DNA of 7,604 nucleotides from an uncultured Treponema sp. (GTDB taxonomy: Bacteria; Spirochaetota; Spirochaetia; Treponematales; Treponemataceae). This document shows positions 1-6,562 of the stretch, one piece after another. Both the position numbers and the translations under genes were made by a program. Positions within the stretch are counted from its first letter, which is position 1, and each line of letters starts with the position of its first letter. The notes below the pieces were generated by a model. That model did no database searches. It saw only the letters and a list, made by a program, of their open reading frames with translations, and had not been told where the DNA came from. The DNA lies in contig CAKZZK010000227.1 in assembly GCA_937885235.1 (NCBI GenBank), positions 1-7,604 of the forward strand. The letters run 5' to 3'.

Positions 1-335
1 CATTGGGAAGCTTTTTTTTAGCCGAGACCGCTAATACTTTTGAAACTGGCTCAAATGTGTTTTATGCGGTTGACTGGGAGCTGTGGCTAAGGCTGTCTTG
101 CATGGGTAAAGTCGGTTTTTTGTCTGAAGTGCTGATGCAGTTCCGCATATCGGCATTTAATGCCACAAGCACTTTTGATTATGGAAAATTCGGCGAGGAT
201 GATGATCAATTCGTAAAAAATATCATCAGATTTGGCATGCTGCACTTGAACGGGATTGATATCCTTGTACATAAGATTGGGCAGCGACTTCGTATGTATG
301 CTCGTAATATGTATATCCAAAAAAAAGCTAGATGA
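1..335 (+). CDS. Family 2 glycosyltransferase, C-terminal fragment (5' end outside window)
   Basis: About 111 C-terminal residues are visible; the reading frame is open to the left edge, so the TTG at position 3 is just an internal Leu codon. The stretch VDWELWLRLSCMGKVGFL followed by SEVLMQFRIS matches the end of the GT-A fold in family 2 glycosyltransferases: the (E)DWELWLR motif near the acceptor/catalytic site, then the 'G.v.fi.e.L..yR' strand. Such enzymes move a sugar from a nucleotide donor to a growing surface glycan on the cytoplasmic face. No transmembrane helices follow the catalytic part, so it is not of the CsbB/GtrB type that makes polyprenyl-phosphate sugars with two C-terminal membrane helices. 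The C-terminal tail is short and basic. The stop is 27 nt before the next ATG, so it is probably in one operon with yfhO. The family is fairly sure; donor and acceptor cannot be told. Confidence 0.8.
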   Translation, partial: LGSFFLAETANTFETGSNVFYAVDWELWLRLSCMGKVGFLSEVLMQFRISAFNATSTFDYGKFGEDDDQFVKNIIRFGMLHLNGIDILVHKIGQRLRMYARNMYIQKKAR

Positions 336-347
336 TTGGACAGTTAT

Positions 348-354
348 AGAAGGA
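348..354 (+). promoter_or_regulatory. Ribosome binding site deciding the yfhO start
   Basis: AGAAGGA lies 8 nt before the ATG at 363. The frame is also open from a TTG at 336 that directly abuts the upstream stop, but that TTG has no such site at the right distance. The ATG at 363 is therefore preferred. The site itself lies inside the short gap between the glycosyltransferase and yfhO. Confidence 0.65.
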
Positions 355-362
355 AAACAAAG

Positions 363-2954
363 ATGAGGATAAGTCTGAAGGCAAGCGTGTTAGCTTTCTG
401 TTCTTCTTTTTTTATAATACTTTCTATTTTTATATGGATGAGATTGGCACCATTTGGGGAATCCTCTTTAGTTTGTCATGATGGAAATATTTCCCTTGTT
501 GACCAATTGGCTTACATGAAAGATGTCTTGGTTTTAAAGAATTCCATTTTTTATACTTTTTCAAAGGGGTTGGGTGGAACTCAAATTGGTAGTTTTTTAT
601 ATGCATTTTCTTCTCCATTTAATTTATTACTGTTTTTCTTTGAAAAAGAAGACTTGCATAGTTTTTTCGATGTTATAGTCGCTTTGAAAATTTCTTTTGC
701 CGCTTTTACAATGGCATACTTCATAAAATCTGTTTTTCACAACAAAATAAAAACATTTTTTGCTGTTCTGATCTCTTTAGGATATGCATTTTGTGAGTAT
801 TCATGGACAAAGGCAAACGTAACATTTTGGAACGATGGCGTATATATGCTTCCAATCATGCTGTTTGGCGTTCATAAACTTATAGATGGAAAAACGCTGC
901 TGCTTCCTGTTTCTACTGCGTTGTCTATACTTTTCAGTTTTTATACTGGCGCAATAAATTGTTTGTTTTCTGCTTTCTGGCTTGTTTTTGAATGCTGCCT
1001 GAATGCCTCGGAATGTAATGATTTTTCCATGAAAATTTGCTATAAGAAATATTGCTCCATTGCATTGAAATATGTATTTTCTATGTTGATGGGTGTTTTA
1101 ATAAGTTGTTTCTTTTTTCTGCCATGTTTGGTTTCATTTCGCGGCGGTAGGGGAAAGCTTGAGTTTTCTGTTTTAGACGATTGTGGCTTTATAAATGGAC
1201 TTCCAAATTTAATTCAAAATTATGCCATTGGATCGATGTGTACTTATGATAGGACTTCTCTATATACTTCTCTGTTTGCGTTGGTAGGCCTTTTAGGTAT
1301 TTTTGCAATAAAAAAAGAACGAATAAATATTGGCACAAAAATTGTTTTTGCCTTTATGACTTTGCTTGTTGCCTGTTTCTTCTGTTGGAATCCTCTTTAC
1401 TTCTTGTTTTCTCTGTTGAAAAAAGTAGAATCCTATTGGTCACGCTATTCGTATATTGGCAGTTTTTTTATTGCTTTCTCTGCGGCTTTTTGTTTTTCAC
1501 GTCTTAATAAAGACGATATGCTTCCCCTTATAAAAGCTTGTGCTTTATACTGTGGCGTTTTTTTATTTCTAAACTATGTTAAAGCTGGCTATGGAAGAAC
1601 TTATATGACGGCCATGTTTATCTTTATCATAGCGATTGCGATATTTTTTGAGGAAAATGCGGCAGGTAAAAGGGGGCAGTTTGCAGCAAAGACGGTTTTG
1701 GCTGCTGTGGTCGTTGCAGAACTTGCGTTGAACGCTGTCATAGTCATCCGTATACAAAAAACAAATGATGTTGCAGAGTTTAAGGCTTATATGGCGCAAG
1801 GTGAACGGCAGGTTGATGCCATAAAAAACTGTGACGGGGATTTTTATCGGATATCTCAGACATCGACACGGAATGAGAATTTTGATTTGAACTGGACTGC
1901 AAATTATAATGAAGCTTGTGCATTTAATTATGCTTCTCTCTCAAGCTATACGACGCAGGAAAGTGACAGCGAGCTGAATTTTTTTAACAAATTGGGATAT
2001 AAACGAAATGGTGATAACCTGCATATCGTCAATACTTCCATCTTACCGGTTGATTCTTTACTGTGTGTGAAATATCTTCTCTCCCGCTATGATATTCTGG
2101 GCTGGGAAAAAAGAATGGATTTACCTCGGTTAAATGATAAATCGGTTTATGAAAATCCTTTTGCGCTTCCTCTTGCAGTAAAATTCCCCAGAACTGATGC
2201 TCAGGTTCATGATTATAGCGACATGAATAATTTCGATTTCCAGCAGAGTTTGTATTCGGTTTTGCTTGGAGAAACGTGTTCGTTTTTTATCCCTGTTCAT
2301 CCAAATATAAATAAATATGAAAAAACAAACACGGTTGAGTTCTCTGTGCTGCCTGGAAATTATTCATATTATGGATGTATACATACAATGCGAAATGGGC
2401 GGAGGGACGACTGGATTGGCGGTGTTTTGAATGTAAATGATTTTTATAATACAATTTACTCTCAATGGCTTTCCCCGTCTGTATTTTATATTCCAGTAGA
2501 AGATGGAAAAATTTCCGCAAGGGTGGTTTATGAATCAACACGGGCAGAAGATTCCATATATGATGCAAAACTGTATGCACTTGACTTAAAAGTGTTTTCT
2601 GAAATTTGTTATAAAATAAAGTCTAATGCAGCTTCTGAAATTGAGATTAAAAATGGATATGCTCGCTTTAGGTGTGATGCAGGGGAAAATGAAAACCTGT
2701 TTGTTTCTATTCCGTATGACCAAGGATGGAAGATTACCGTGAATGGGAAAGAGATTTTTGCGGAAAAATTTGCAGGGCACTTGTATTCAATTCCACTGGA
2801 AAAGGGGGACAACCTTGTCCTGATGAAGTTTCATCTGCCAGGATTTTTCATGGGGGCTTTATTTTCTTTGCTGGGATTGATACTTCTCATTCTATTTTTT
2901 CTTTTAGGCATTCATAAGTCTTGCAAGCTGCTTAAAGTCATATCCAAGCATTAA
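363..2954 (+). CDS. yfhO: YfhO-family polytopic membrane protein (GT-C-like), C-terminus replaced by IS sequence
   Basis: 863 aa from the ATG at 363, a normal length for the family. After a first membrane helix (about residues 5-27) comes the family's N-terminal signature: APFGESSL at 29-36, an Asp in the following loop (D40), and FYTFSKGLGG at about 63-72. Many hydrophobic segments follow up to about residue 475, then a large extracytoplasmic region (about 480-830) and one last helix at about 830-855. In Bacillus and Listeria, YfhO-family proteins act with a family 2 glycosyltransferase to decorate lipoteichoic or wall teichoic acid, using a polyprenyl-phosphate sugar. The GT neighbour fits a surface-glycan role, but the substrate here is unknown. 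The gene is AT-rich compared with those to its right. The final 16 codons and the stop (2904-2954) are exactly antisense to the end of an IS1182-type transposase, so the native tail was lost. The family call is solid; activity after the tail swap is unproven but likely, since the change lies after the last helix. Confidence 0.85.
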   Translation: MRISLKASVLAFCSSFFIILSIFIWMRLAPFGESSLVCHDGNISLVDQLAYMKDVLVLKNSIFYTFSKGLGGTQIGSFLYAFSSPFNLLLFFFEKEDLHSFFDVIVALKISFAAFTMAYFIKSVFHNKIKTFFAVLISLGYAFCEYSWTKANVTFWNDGVYMLPIMLFGVHKLIDGKTLLLPVSTALSILFSFYTGAINCLFSAFWLVFECCLNASECNDFSMKICYKKYCSIALKYVFSMLMGVLISCFFFLPCLVSFRGGRGKLEFSVLDDCGFINGLPNLIQNYAIGSMCTYDRTSLYTSLFALVGLLGIFAIKKERINIGTKIVFAFMTLLVACFFCWNPLYFLFSLLKKVESYWSRYSYIGSFFIAFSAAFCFSRLNKDDMLPLIKACALYCGVFLFLNYVKAGYGRTYMTAMFIFIIAIAIFFEENAAGKRGQFAAKTVLAAVVVAELALNAVIVIRIQKTNDVAEFKAYMAQGERQVDAIKNCDGDFYRISQTSTRNENFDLNWTANYNEACAFNYASLSSYTTQESDSELNFFNKLGYKRNGDNLHIVNTSILPVDSLLCVKYLLSRYDILGWEKRMDLPRLNDKSVYENPFALPLAVKFPRTDAQVHDYSDMNNFDFQQSLYSVLLGETCSFFIPVHPNINKYEKTNTVEFSVLPGNYSYYGCIHTMRNGRRDDWIGGVLNVNDFYNTIYSQWLSPSVFYIPVEDGKISARVVYESTRAEDSIYDAKLYALDLKVFSEICYKIKSNAASEIEIKNGYARFRCDAGENENLFVSIPYDQGWKITVNGKEIFAEKFAGHLYSIPLEKGDNLVLMKFHLPGFFMGALFSLLGLILLILFFLLGIHKSCKLLKVISKH

Positions 2955-3330
2955 TATCTCCCATTCGGTCCCGACTTTTTCCTTCCCCCGGAGATGGAAA
3001 CGTCTGAATTTCTGTTCAAGCCAGTGCCCGTTTCTCTGAACATTCGGCCGTATTCTGACTTGGTGCACAATTCTCTGAGCGGGCAGCCCTCACAGTTATC
3101 GCACTGGTAGACTTCGTAAGTCTGCTCATACCCCAGGCCGTTTTTCTTTGTCACGGTCTTTTTGTAGCGTACAGGATTGCCGCACGGGCAGGTATATTCC
3201 TTCTGCGCGCGGGAGATAGTCTTTCTCAATCTGGCGTTTTGCTTACGGTTCTTACGAAATGATTTTCCGGTACTAGCTCGTTCTGGTTGTATGCTTTGAA
3301 TGTGATTTTATCGCTTACGCCTCTGCTCAT
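2904..3330 (-). pseudogene. IS1182-type transposase, internally deleted and frameshifted
   Basis: Pieces of one transposase are readable in order on the minus strand but in different frames. From an ATG at 3330 the frame reads MSRGVSDKITFKAYNQNEL and VPENHFVRTVSKTPD, then stops at about 3226. This is the IS1182-family N-terminus with the usual spacer between NQNEL and PENH missing. A second frame gives KRQIEKDYLPRAEGIY. A third frame (about 3195-3045) gives YTCPCGNPVRYKKT and then YQCDNCEGCPLRELCTK, the cysteine-rich segment typical of the family. A fourth frame gives LEQKFRRFHLRGKEKVGTEW and ILMLGYDFKQLARLMNA, ending at a TAA at 2904-2906. The catalytic core between these pieces is gone. A full transposase would be roughly 450-550 aa; fewer than 150 codons remain. 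It cannot transpose by itself. A 92-aa open stretch at 2951-3229 covers part of it, but its last third is out of frame and is not a real gene. Confidence 0.82.
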
Positions 3331-3377
3331 ATTTAAATTTTACCACAGAGGATTCCTTTTGTCTTTAAAAATAATCA

Positions 3378-3405
3378 GGGCTGTCCATTTCTTTTTGGAC
3401 AGCCC
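3378..3405. terminator. Strong hairpin terminator, probably bidirectional
   Basis: A perfect 9-bp stem, GGGCTGTCC pairing with GGACAGCCC, encloses a 10-nt loop. On the plus strand it is followed at once by seven T residues, a textbook intrinsic terminator for transcripts coming through yfhO. On the minus strand the stem lies 24 nt after the stop of the Na/Pi transporter and is followed by TGATTATTTTT, a weaker U-rich tract. It sits between convergent genes, so it can serve both. It may derive from an IS end. Confidence 0.8.
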
Positions 3406-3429
3406 TTTTTTTATGCCCGCAGAGCTCCC

Positions 3430-5088
3430 TCAGCTCTTGAGCTGCCCTGCGATTGCGAAGCAGCGGTCGCCCGTCTTTTCTATCTGTCGCACCAAATCCA
3501 TATACAAAAGCTCCGCCTTGACGTCAGCACCGCCTTCCAGCCTGCTGCGTGCCACTTTCTTGAGAGCCTTGCGCTCCGCATCGATCTGGTCTTCAAGCTC
3601 TTTGGCGAATTCCAGCTGCGCCTCGTTCAGCGTCTTGTTCAGGTTCTTGTAGACAAACTGGAGCAGCTGGCGGGCAAGCTCCAGATAGGGAAGCAGGCGG
3701 TTGAAATCCTCCTGCGGATACACATACTGCTTCTCCGTCATGCGCTTGATGTAGACCCCTATGCTCAGGCAGTCGTCCGAAAGGCTTTCAAGCTCGCTCG
3801 TAATCTGGATGAGGGAGTTTATCATGTCGTTCTGCTTTATGTCTACGTTCAGCTGCTCGCAGCGGATAAGGTAATTGATAATCTGCTCGTGCATCTGGTC
3901 AATGTAGCCTTCCTGCTGCACAAGGTTGTCGTAGTGGTCTGTGACGAACCTGCCGGAACGGTCCTGAAAGCCGTATTGGAGCGAGTCGAACATCTGCACG
4001 GCTATGTCAGCCATGCGGCACACCTCGTTCTGCGCGGTGATAATATAGGTCATCGGTGAATTGCGCACCGCAGCTTCGGGGAATTCCAGCTTGTAGGTGG
4101 TGAACTTCGCCTTGTCATCGTCCTTGACGAGCTTCATCGTTATTCCCACAATCTGCTTTATCCAGGGCATGAAGAGCAGGGTGCCGCCCACTTTAAAGAC
4201 CGTGTTCAGCATGGCTATATGGAACACGATGTTGTCTTCCACTTTGCCGGGAACAATGAAATCGACAAATCTTGTAAAAGGCGTAATAAAGACAAGCGCG
4301 ATGAGGGCCGTCGCTATGTTGAAGAGCACGTGCACGAGCGCTGCCCGTTTTGCGTTTGCATTGCTTCCGATGGCTGCCATGATGGAATCAATCGTTGAGC
4401 CGATGTTGCTGCCTATGATGAGCGCTGCGGAAAACTCCCAGCCTACGACCCTGTTGTATGCCATGGTGATGACGATGGCGGACATGGCAGAAGAAGAGTG
4501 CATGAGCGCGGTGAAAATCATGCCGAGCACTACGCCTATGGGAATGCTGACCACGCCAAGCCGCTGTATGGCGGGAAGGAATGCCACCGCGTCCGCGTTC
4601 GTGGATATGGCGGAAGAAAGCCAGCCGAGCGCGATGAACAAAAGCCCGAATCCCATTATTGCCTGCCCCATGCCCTGCTTGTTCCAGCTTCGGACAGCCG
4701 TCAGCAGGTAACCTACGCCGAAAATGGGGATGGCGAATACTTCTATTTTGAAATTAAAGCCAAAAAGTGCGACAATCCAGCCGGTAACGGTGGTGCCGAT
4801 GTTTGCTCCGAATATGACTGGAATAGCTTGCTCAAGGTTTATGAGGCTGACGTTTACAAAGGTGATGACCATGACCGTCGTTGCCCCAGAGGACTGGATT
4901 ATCATGGTGAGCAGACAGCCGGTGAGCAGTCCGGTAAGGCGGTTGCCCGTCATAAAGTGCAGGGCGGACTGGAGCTTTTCGCCTGTGGATTTCTGAATGC
5001 CGTCACTCATCAGCTTCATGCCGTAGAGCAGGAAGCACAGGCTGCCCGCAATCTGTAAGACCGTGGTTATAATAGAAGAAACGCTCAT
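3430..5088 (-). CDS. Na/Pi-cotransporter family protein with PhoU-like C-terminal domain
   Basis: 552 aa from the ATG at 5088; a GTG two codons upstream (5094) is an alternative start. The N-terminal part (about 1-330) holds two inverted Na_Pi_cotrans repeats. The first has QSSGATT at about 65-71 and GANIGTT at about 94-100. The second has HSSSA at about 197-201 and GSNIGST at about 226-232. These QSS and G.NIG(T/S)T pairs form the substrate and sodium site in the SLC34/NptA group. Hydrophobic helices surround them, beginning with the IAGSLCFLLYGMKLMSDG segment. From about residue 343 on the sequence is soluble and helical and resembles PhoU, as in many bacterial members. The expected role is sodium-coupled phosphate movement across the inner membrane, or phosphate control through the PhoU-like part; direction and substrate are not proven by sequence. 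His replaces the usual Gln of the second QSS motif. No Shine-Dalgarno is visible. It is the last gene of the minus-strand run, 51 nt after the regulator's stop, and is followed by a terminator hairpin. Confidence 0.9.
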   Translation of the reverse strand: MSVSSIITTVLQIAGSLCFLLYGMKLMSDGIQKSTGEKLQSALHFMTGNRLTGLLTGCLLTMIIQSSGATTVMVITFVNVSLINLEQAIPVIFGANIGTTVTGWIVALFGFNFKIEVFAIPIFGVGYLLTAVRSWNKQGMGQAIMGFGLLFIALGWLSSAISTNADAVAFLPAIQRLGVVSIPIGVVLGMIFTALMHSSSAMSAIVITMAYNRVVGWEFSAALIIGSNIGSTIDSIMAAIGSNANAKRAALVHVLFNIATALIALVFITPFTRFVDFIVPGKVEDNIVFHIAMLNTVFKVGGTLLFMPWIKQIVGITMKLVKDDDKAKFTTYKLEFPEAAVRNSPMTYIITAQNEVCRMADIAVQMFDSLQYGFQDRSGRFVTDHYDNLVQQEGYIDQMHEQIINYLIRCEQLNVDIKQNDMINSLIQITSELESLSDDCLSIGVYIKRMTEKQYVYPQEDFNRLLPYLELARQLLQFVYKNLNKTLNEAQLEFAKELEDQIDAERKALKKVARSRLEGGADVKAELLYMDLVRQIEKTGDRCFAIAGQLKS

Positions 5089-5094
5089 TGCCAC

Positions 5095-5100
5095 AGTATA
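5095..5100 (-). promoter_or_regulatory. Candidate -10 box placed just before the Na/Pi transporter start
   Basis: TATACT lies in the regulator-transporter gap and ends 6 nt before the ATG at 5088. At normal -10 to start-point spacing, transcription would begin at about the A of that ATG, giving a leaderless message. No good -35 is seen: the stretch 17 nt upstream reads TATCTT and the region is a T-rich tract (CTTTTTTTATCTATTTTC). This is suggestive only; the gene may instead be read through from trkH. Confidence 0.3.
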
Positions 5101-5139
5101 AAGAAAATAGATAAAAAAAGATAGAGGAACTTTGCCGCT

Positions 5140-6552
5140 TTACTCATTTTCACCGATAACGAAATCAGAAAAATCGTAGCTGTCCTCATACTTGCTGTCC
5201 GTTAGCTCCTGTATCTGCGCATTCAGATAGGCGCTCTCGCTTTCCTTCAAATCCGACTGCTCTGTGATCAGCTTTGAAAGCTGCTCTGTGTTTTCTTCCG
5301 CCTGATGTGCCTTTCCGCTGCTGTCAATGTGGATGAGGGGGCGGCAGCTTTCCAGTATTCCCTGATAAAAGTCTTCATAAAACTTAAGGTCTTCCGCGTC
5401 TGTCAGATATTTATAGCGGGCAAGCCTTTCCCAGCCGGCAGGAGCTTCTCCCCTGATGCATGCCATGCCGGGGGCAAGAAAGATGGTGTTGGAAAAACGG
5501 GAGCCCCTTCTCTTTTTGCTGAAATAGCTCTCTATGCTGCCCGACAGGTAGAGGGGAAGCCAGCTTTTCAGCGCGGCCTGCATCTCCTTCATACCTCTGT
5601 CTATGTTGTGGATGATTTTGATTTTTGTCCCCGCACGGATGCATGCGTTCATCAGAGATATCCAGCGGCGGAAGTACTGCGTGTCATCCGTCATCCAGTC
5701 CATCTTTTGGTCTGAATACAGCAAAAGCAGCGGTGCTTTGTTGAGCGCGGCATTGCCGAGGAAGCGGAGCACTGCGTCCCGTATGCCCTCTTTTCCCCAG
5801 TAGCTGCTTTTGTCATCGTTCAGTATGTCTTCGTCCACGGCTTCTTCCAGAGAAAGCAGCTGCATATCTGCCAGCGAGGGGGTGAATTTGTCCATTTCCT
5901 TGCTTGCAGGAATCTTGCCTTCCTCGTTTGTGGCGCAGAGCCAGCTTCTGAAAAGCTCTTCGTCTATGGGTGTTTCCTTGGGCACGTCTATGATTGTGTG
6001 CAGTTCATCAACCGCTTTCAGCATGAGGAGCCGTTTGTACAGCGTGTGGCTGAGCGCCGCCACGAATATGGGGTTTGATTCGGGAAGCCGCTTGCCGTTT
6101 CGGTAGCGGCTGATTACGGAATAATCCGCGTTCAGCAGCTTTGCAAGCTTTACGTTTGAAAGCTCGGCAAGCTCCATCACGCTGTTTATCCGCTTGCCAA
6201 AGGCTTCTGCCAGATACTTTGGGATGAACTTCCTGCCCCGTTTCTTTTTGGGAGGCAAATCCGTTCCCTTGGAAAAGAGGTATGACTTGATATGTTCGCA
6301 GCTCTCTTCTTTTTCAGGCTCGCCTTCCAAGCCAAGCTCTTCCCACAGCAGGGGCAGCCTGCCTTTTTGCTTTGCGTAATCGTAGATGGCATTCGTCAGC
6401 TTTTCCACTACCTCGCTGCCGGGAACCAGAGACCTGTTCCCGTTCTGCAGGCGGCTGATATACGACGGCGCGTAGCCGGTTGCCTTTGCAAGGTCCTGAT
6501 TTTTTATCCCTCCCAATGCGCTGATCAAGGTGCTTAAACAAGTCTGTGCCAT
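5140..6552 (-). CDS. Double helix-turn-helix (XRE-like) transcriptional regulator with unassigned C-terminal domain
   Basis: 470 aa, start ATG at 6552 with GGAGG just upstream. Two Cro/CI-like helix-turn-helix units are visible. The first, at about residues 17-42, is DLAKATGYAPSYISRLQNGN. The second, at about 132-157, is KLAKLLNADYSVISRYRNGK. They share the spacing LAK...ISR(L/Y).NG.R and look like an internal duplication. A basic linker, PPKKKRGRKFIPK at 100-112, precedes the second. The region from about 250 to 375 is a compact alpha/beta-like block: YWGKEGIRDAVLRFL, then LLLLYSDQKMDWMTDD, KIKIIHNIDRGMKEM, WLPLYLSGSIESYF, and FLAPGMACIRG. I recall similar blocks in unnamed HTH proteins of Bacillota but know no function; it may sense a ligand or bind a partner. 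The tail (about 400-470) is acidic and likely flexible. It follows trkH by 10 nt, so it is probably translated from the same message, and precedes the Na/Pi transporter. It is cytoplasmic by the absence of membrane segments. Control of ion or phosphate transport is inference from context only. Confidence 0.75.
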   Translation of the reverse strand: MAQTCLSTLISALGGIKNQDLAKATGYAPSYISRLQNGNRSLVPGSEVVEKLTNAIYDYAKQKGRLPLLWEELGLEGEPEKEESCEHIKSYLFSKGTDLPPKKKRGRKFIPKYLAEAFGKRINSVMELAELSNVKLAKLLNADYSVISRYRNGKRLPESNPIFVAALSHTLYKRLLMLKAVDELHTIIDVPKETPIDEELFRSWLCATNEEGKIPASKEMDKFTPSLADMQLLSLEEAVDEDILNDDKSSYWGKEGIRDAVLRFLGNAALNKAPLLLLYSDQKMDWMTDDTQYFRRWISLMNACIRAGTKIKIIHNIDRGMKEMQAALKSWLPLYLSGSIESYFSKKRRGSRFSNTIFLAPGMACIRGEAPAGWERLARYKYLTDAEDLKFYEDFYQGILESCRPLIHIDSSGKAHQAEENTEQLSKLITEQSDLKESESAYLNAQIQELTDSKYEDSYDFSDFVIGENE

Positions 6553-6556
6553 ACAT

Positions 6557-6561
6557 CCTCC
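6557..6561 (-). promoter_or_regulatory. Ribosome binding site of the double-HTH regulator
   Basis: GGAGG lies 4 nt before the ATG at 6552 and starts one base after the TAA of trkH (TAATGGAGGATGTATGG). The short gap suggests translational coupling with trkH. A second ATG at 6556 abuts the site too closely and opens a different frame of 80 codons without recognisable content, so 6552 is the start. Confidence 0.75.
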
Positions 6562-6562
6562 A

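Larger units (their letters stand above)
2904..3405 (-). mobile_element. Remnant of an IS1182-family insertion sequence
   Basis: The element is defined by the decayed transposase. The left limit in window coordinates is at or just below 2904 (the transposase stop). I see no inverted-repeat partner in 2850-2904, where yfhO coding continues, so that end seems truncated. The transposase 5' end carries a -10-like TAAAAT shortly before the ATG at 3330. Further out lies the hairpin at 3378-3405, whose minus-strand reading AAAGGGCTGTCCAAAAAG resembles terminal sequences I recall from this family; placing the IS end there is a guess. The whole 2955-3429 interval between yfhO and the phosphate transporter holds only this remnant and the hairpin. 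No target-site duplication was recognised. Confidence 0.65.

Noticed and set aside
336..362. TTG at 336 as the yfhO start, overlapping the glycosyltransferase end
   Set aside because: The ATG at 363 has AGAAGGA 8 nt upstream, and the family signature fits a start there.
2287..2580. 97-codon minus-strand ORF inside yfhO
   Set aside because: Composition reflects the reverse complement of an AT-rich membrane-protein gene; no homology features.
2796..2820. GGGGGACAACCTTGTCC, a possible IS inverted-repeat partner of the 3378-3405 hairpin
   Set aside because: It encodes the expected YfhO stretch (KGDNLVL) and does not match GGGCTGTCC closely, so it is read as normal coding sequence.
2951..3229. 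92-codon minus-strand ORF with a CxC...CxxCxxC pattern, possibly a small zinc protein
   Set aside because: The cysteines belong to the middle of an IS1182 transposase. Its start is a TTG without a ribosome site, and its last third is a wrong-frame reading of the transposase C-terminus.
4097..4711. Long plus-strand ORF (204 codons) and an overlapping 186-codon ORF at 4498-5058, opposite the Na/Pi transporter
   Set aside because: Both lie wholly antisense to a gene with clear transporter motifs, have no recognisable domain or ribosome site, and are explained by the codon bias of the real gene.
5305..5715. 136-codon plus-strand ORF opposite the regulator
   Set aside because: Antisense shadow of the regulator gene; no ribosome site and no recognisable protein features.
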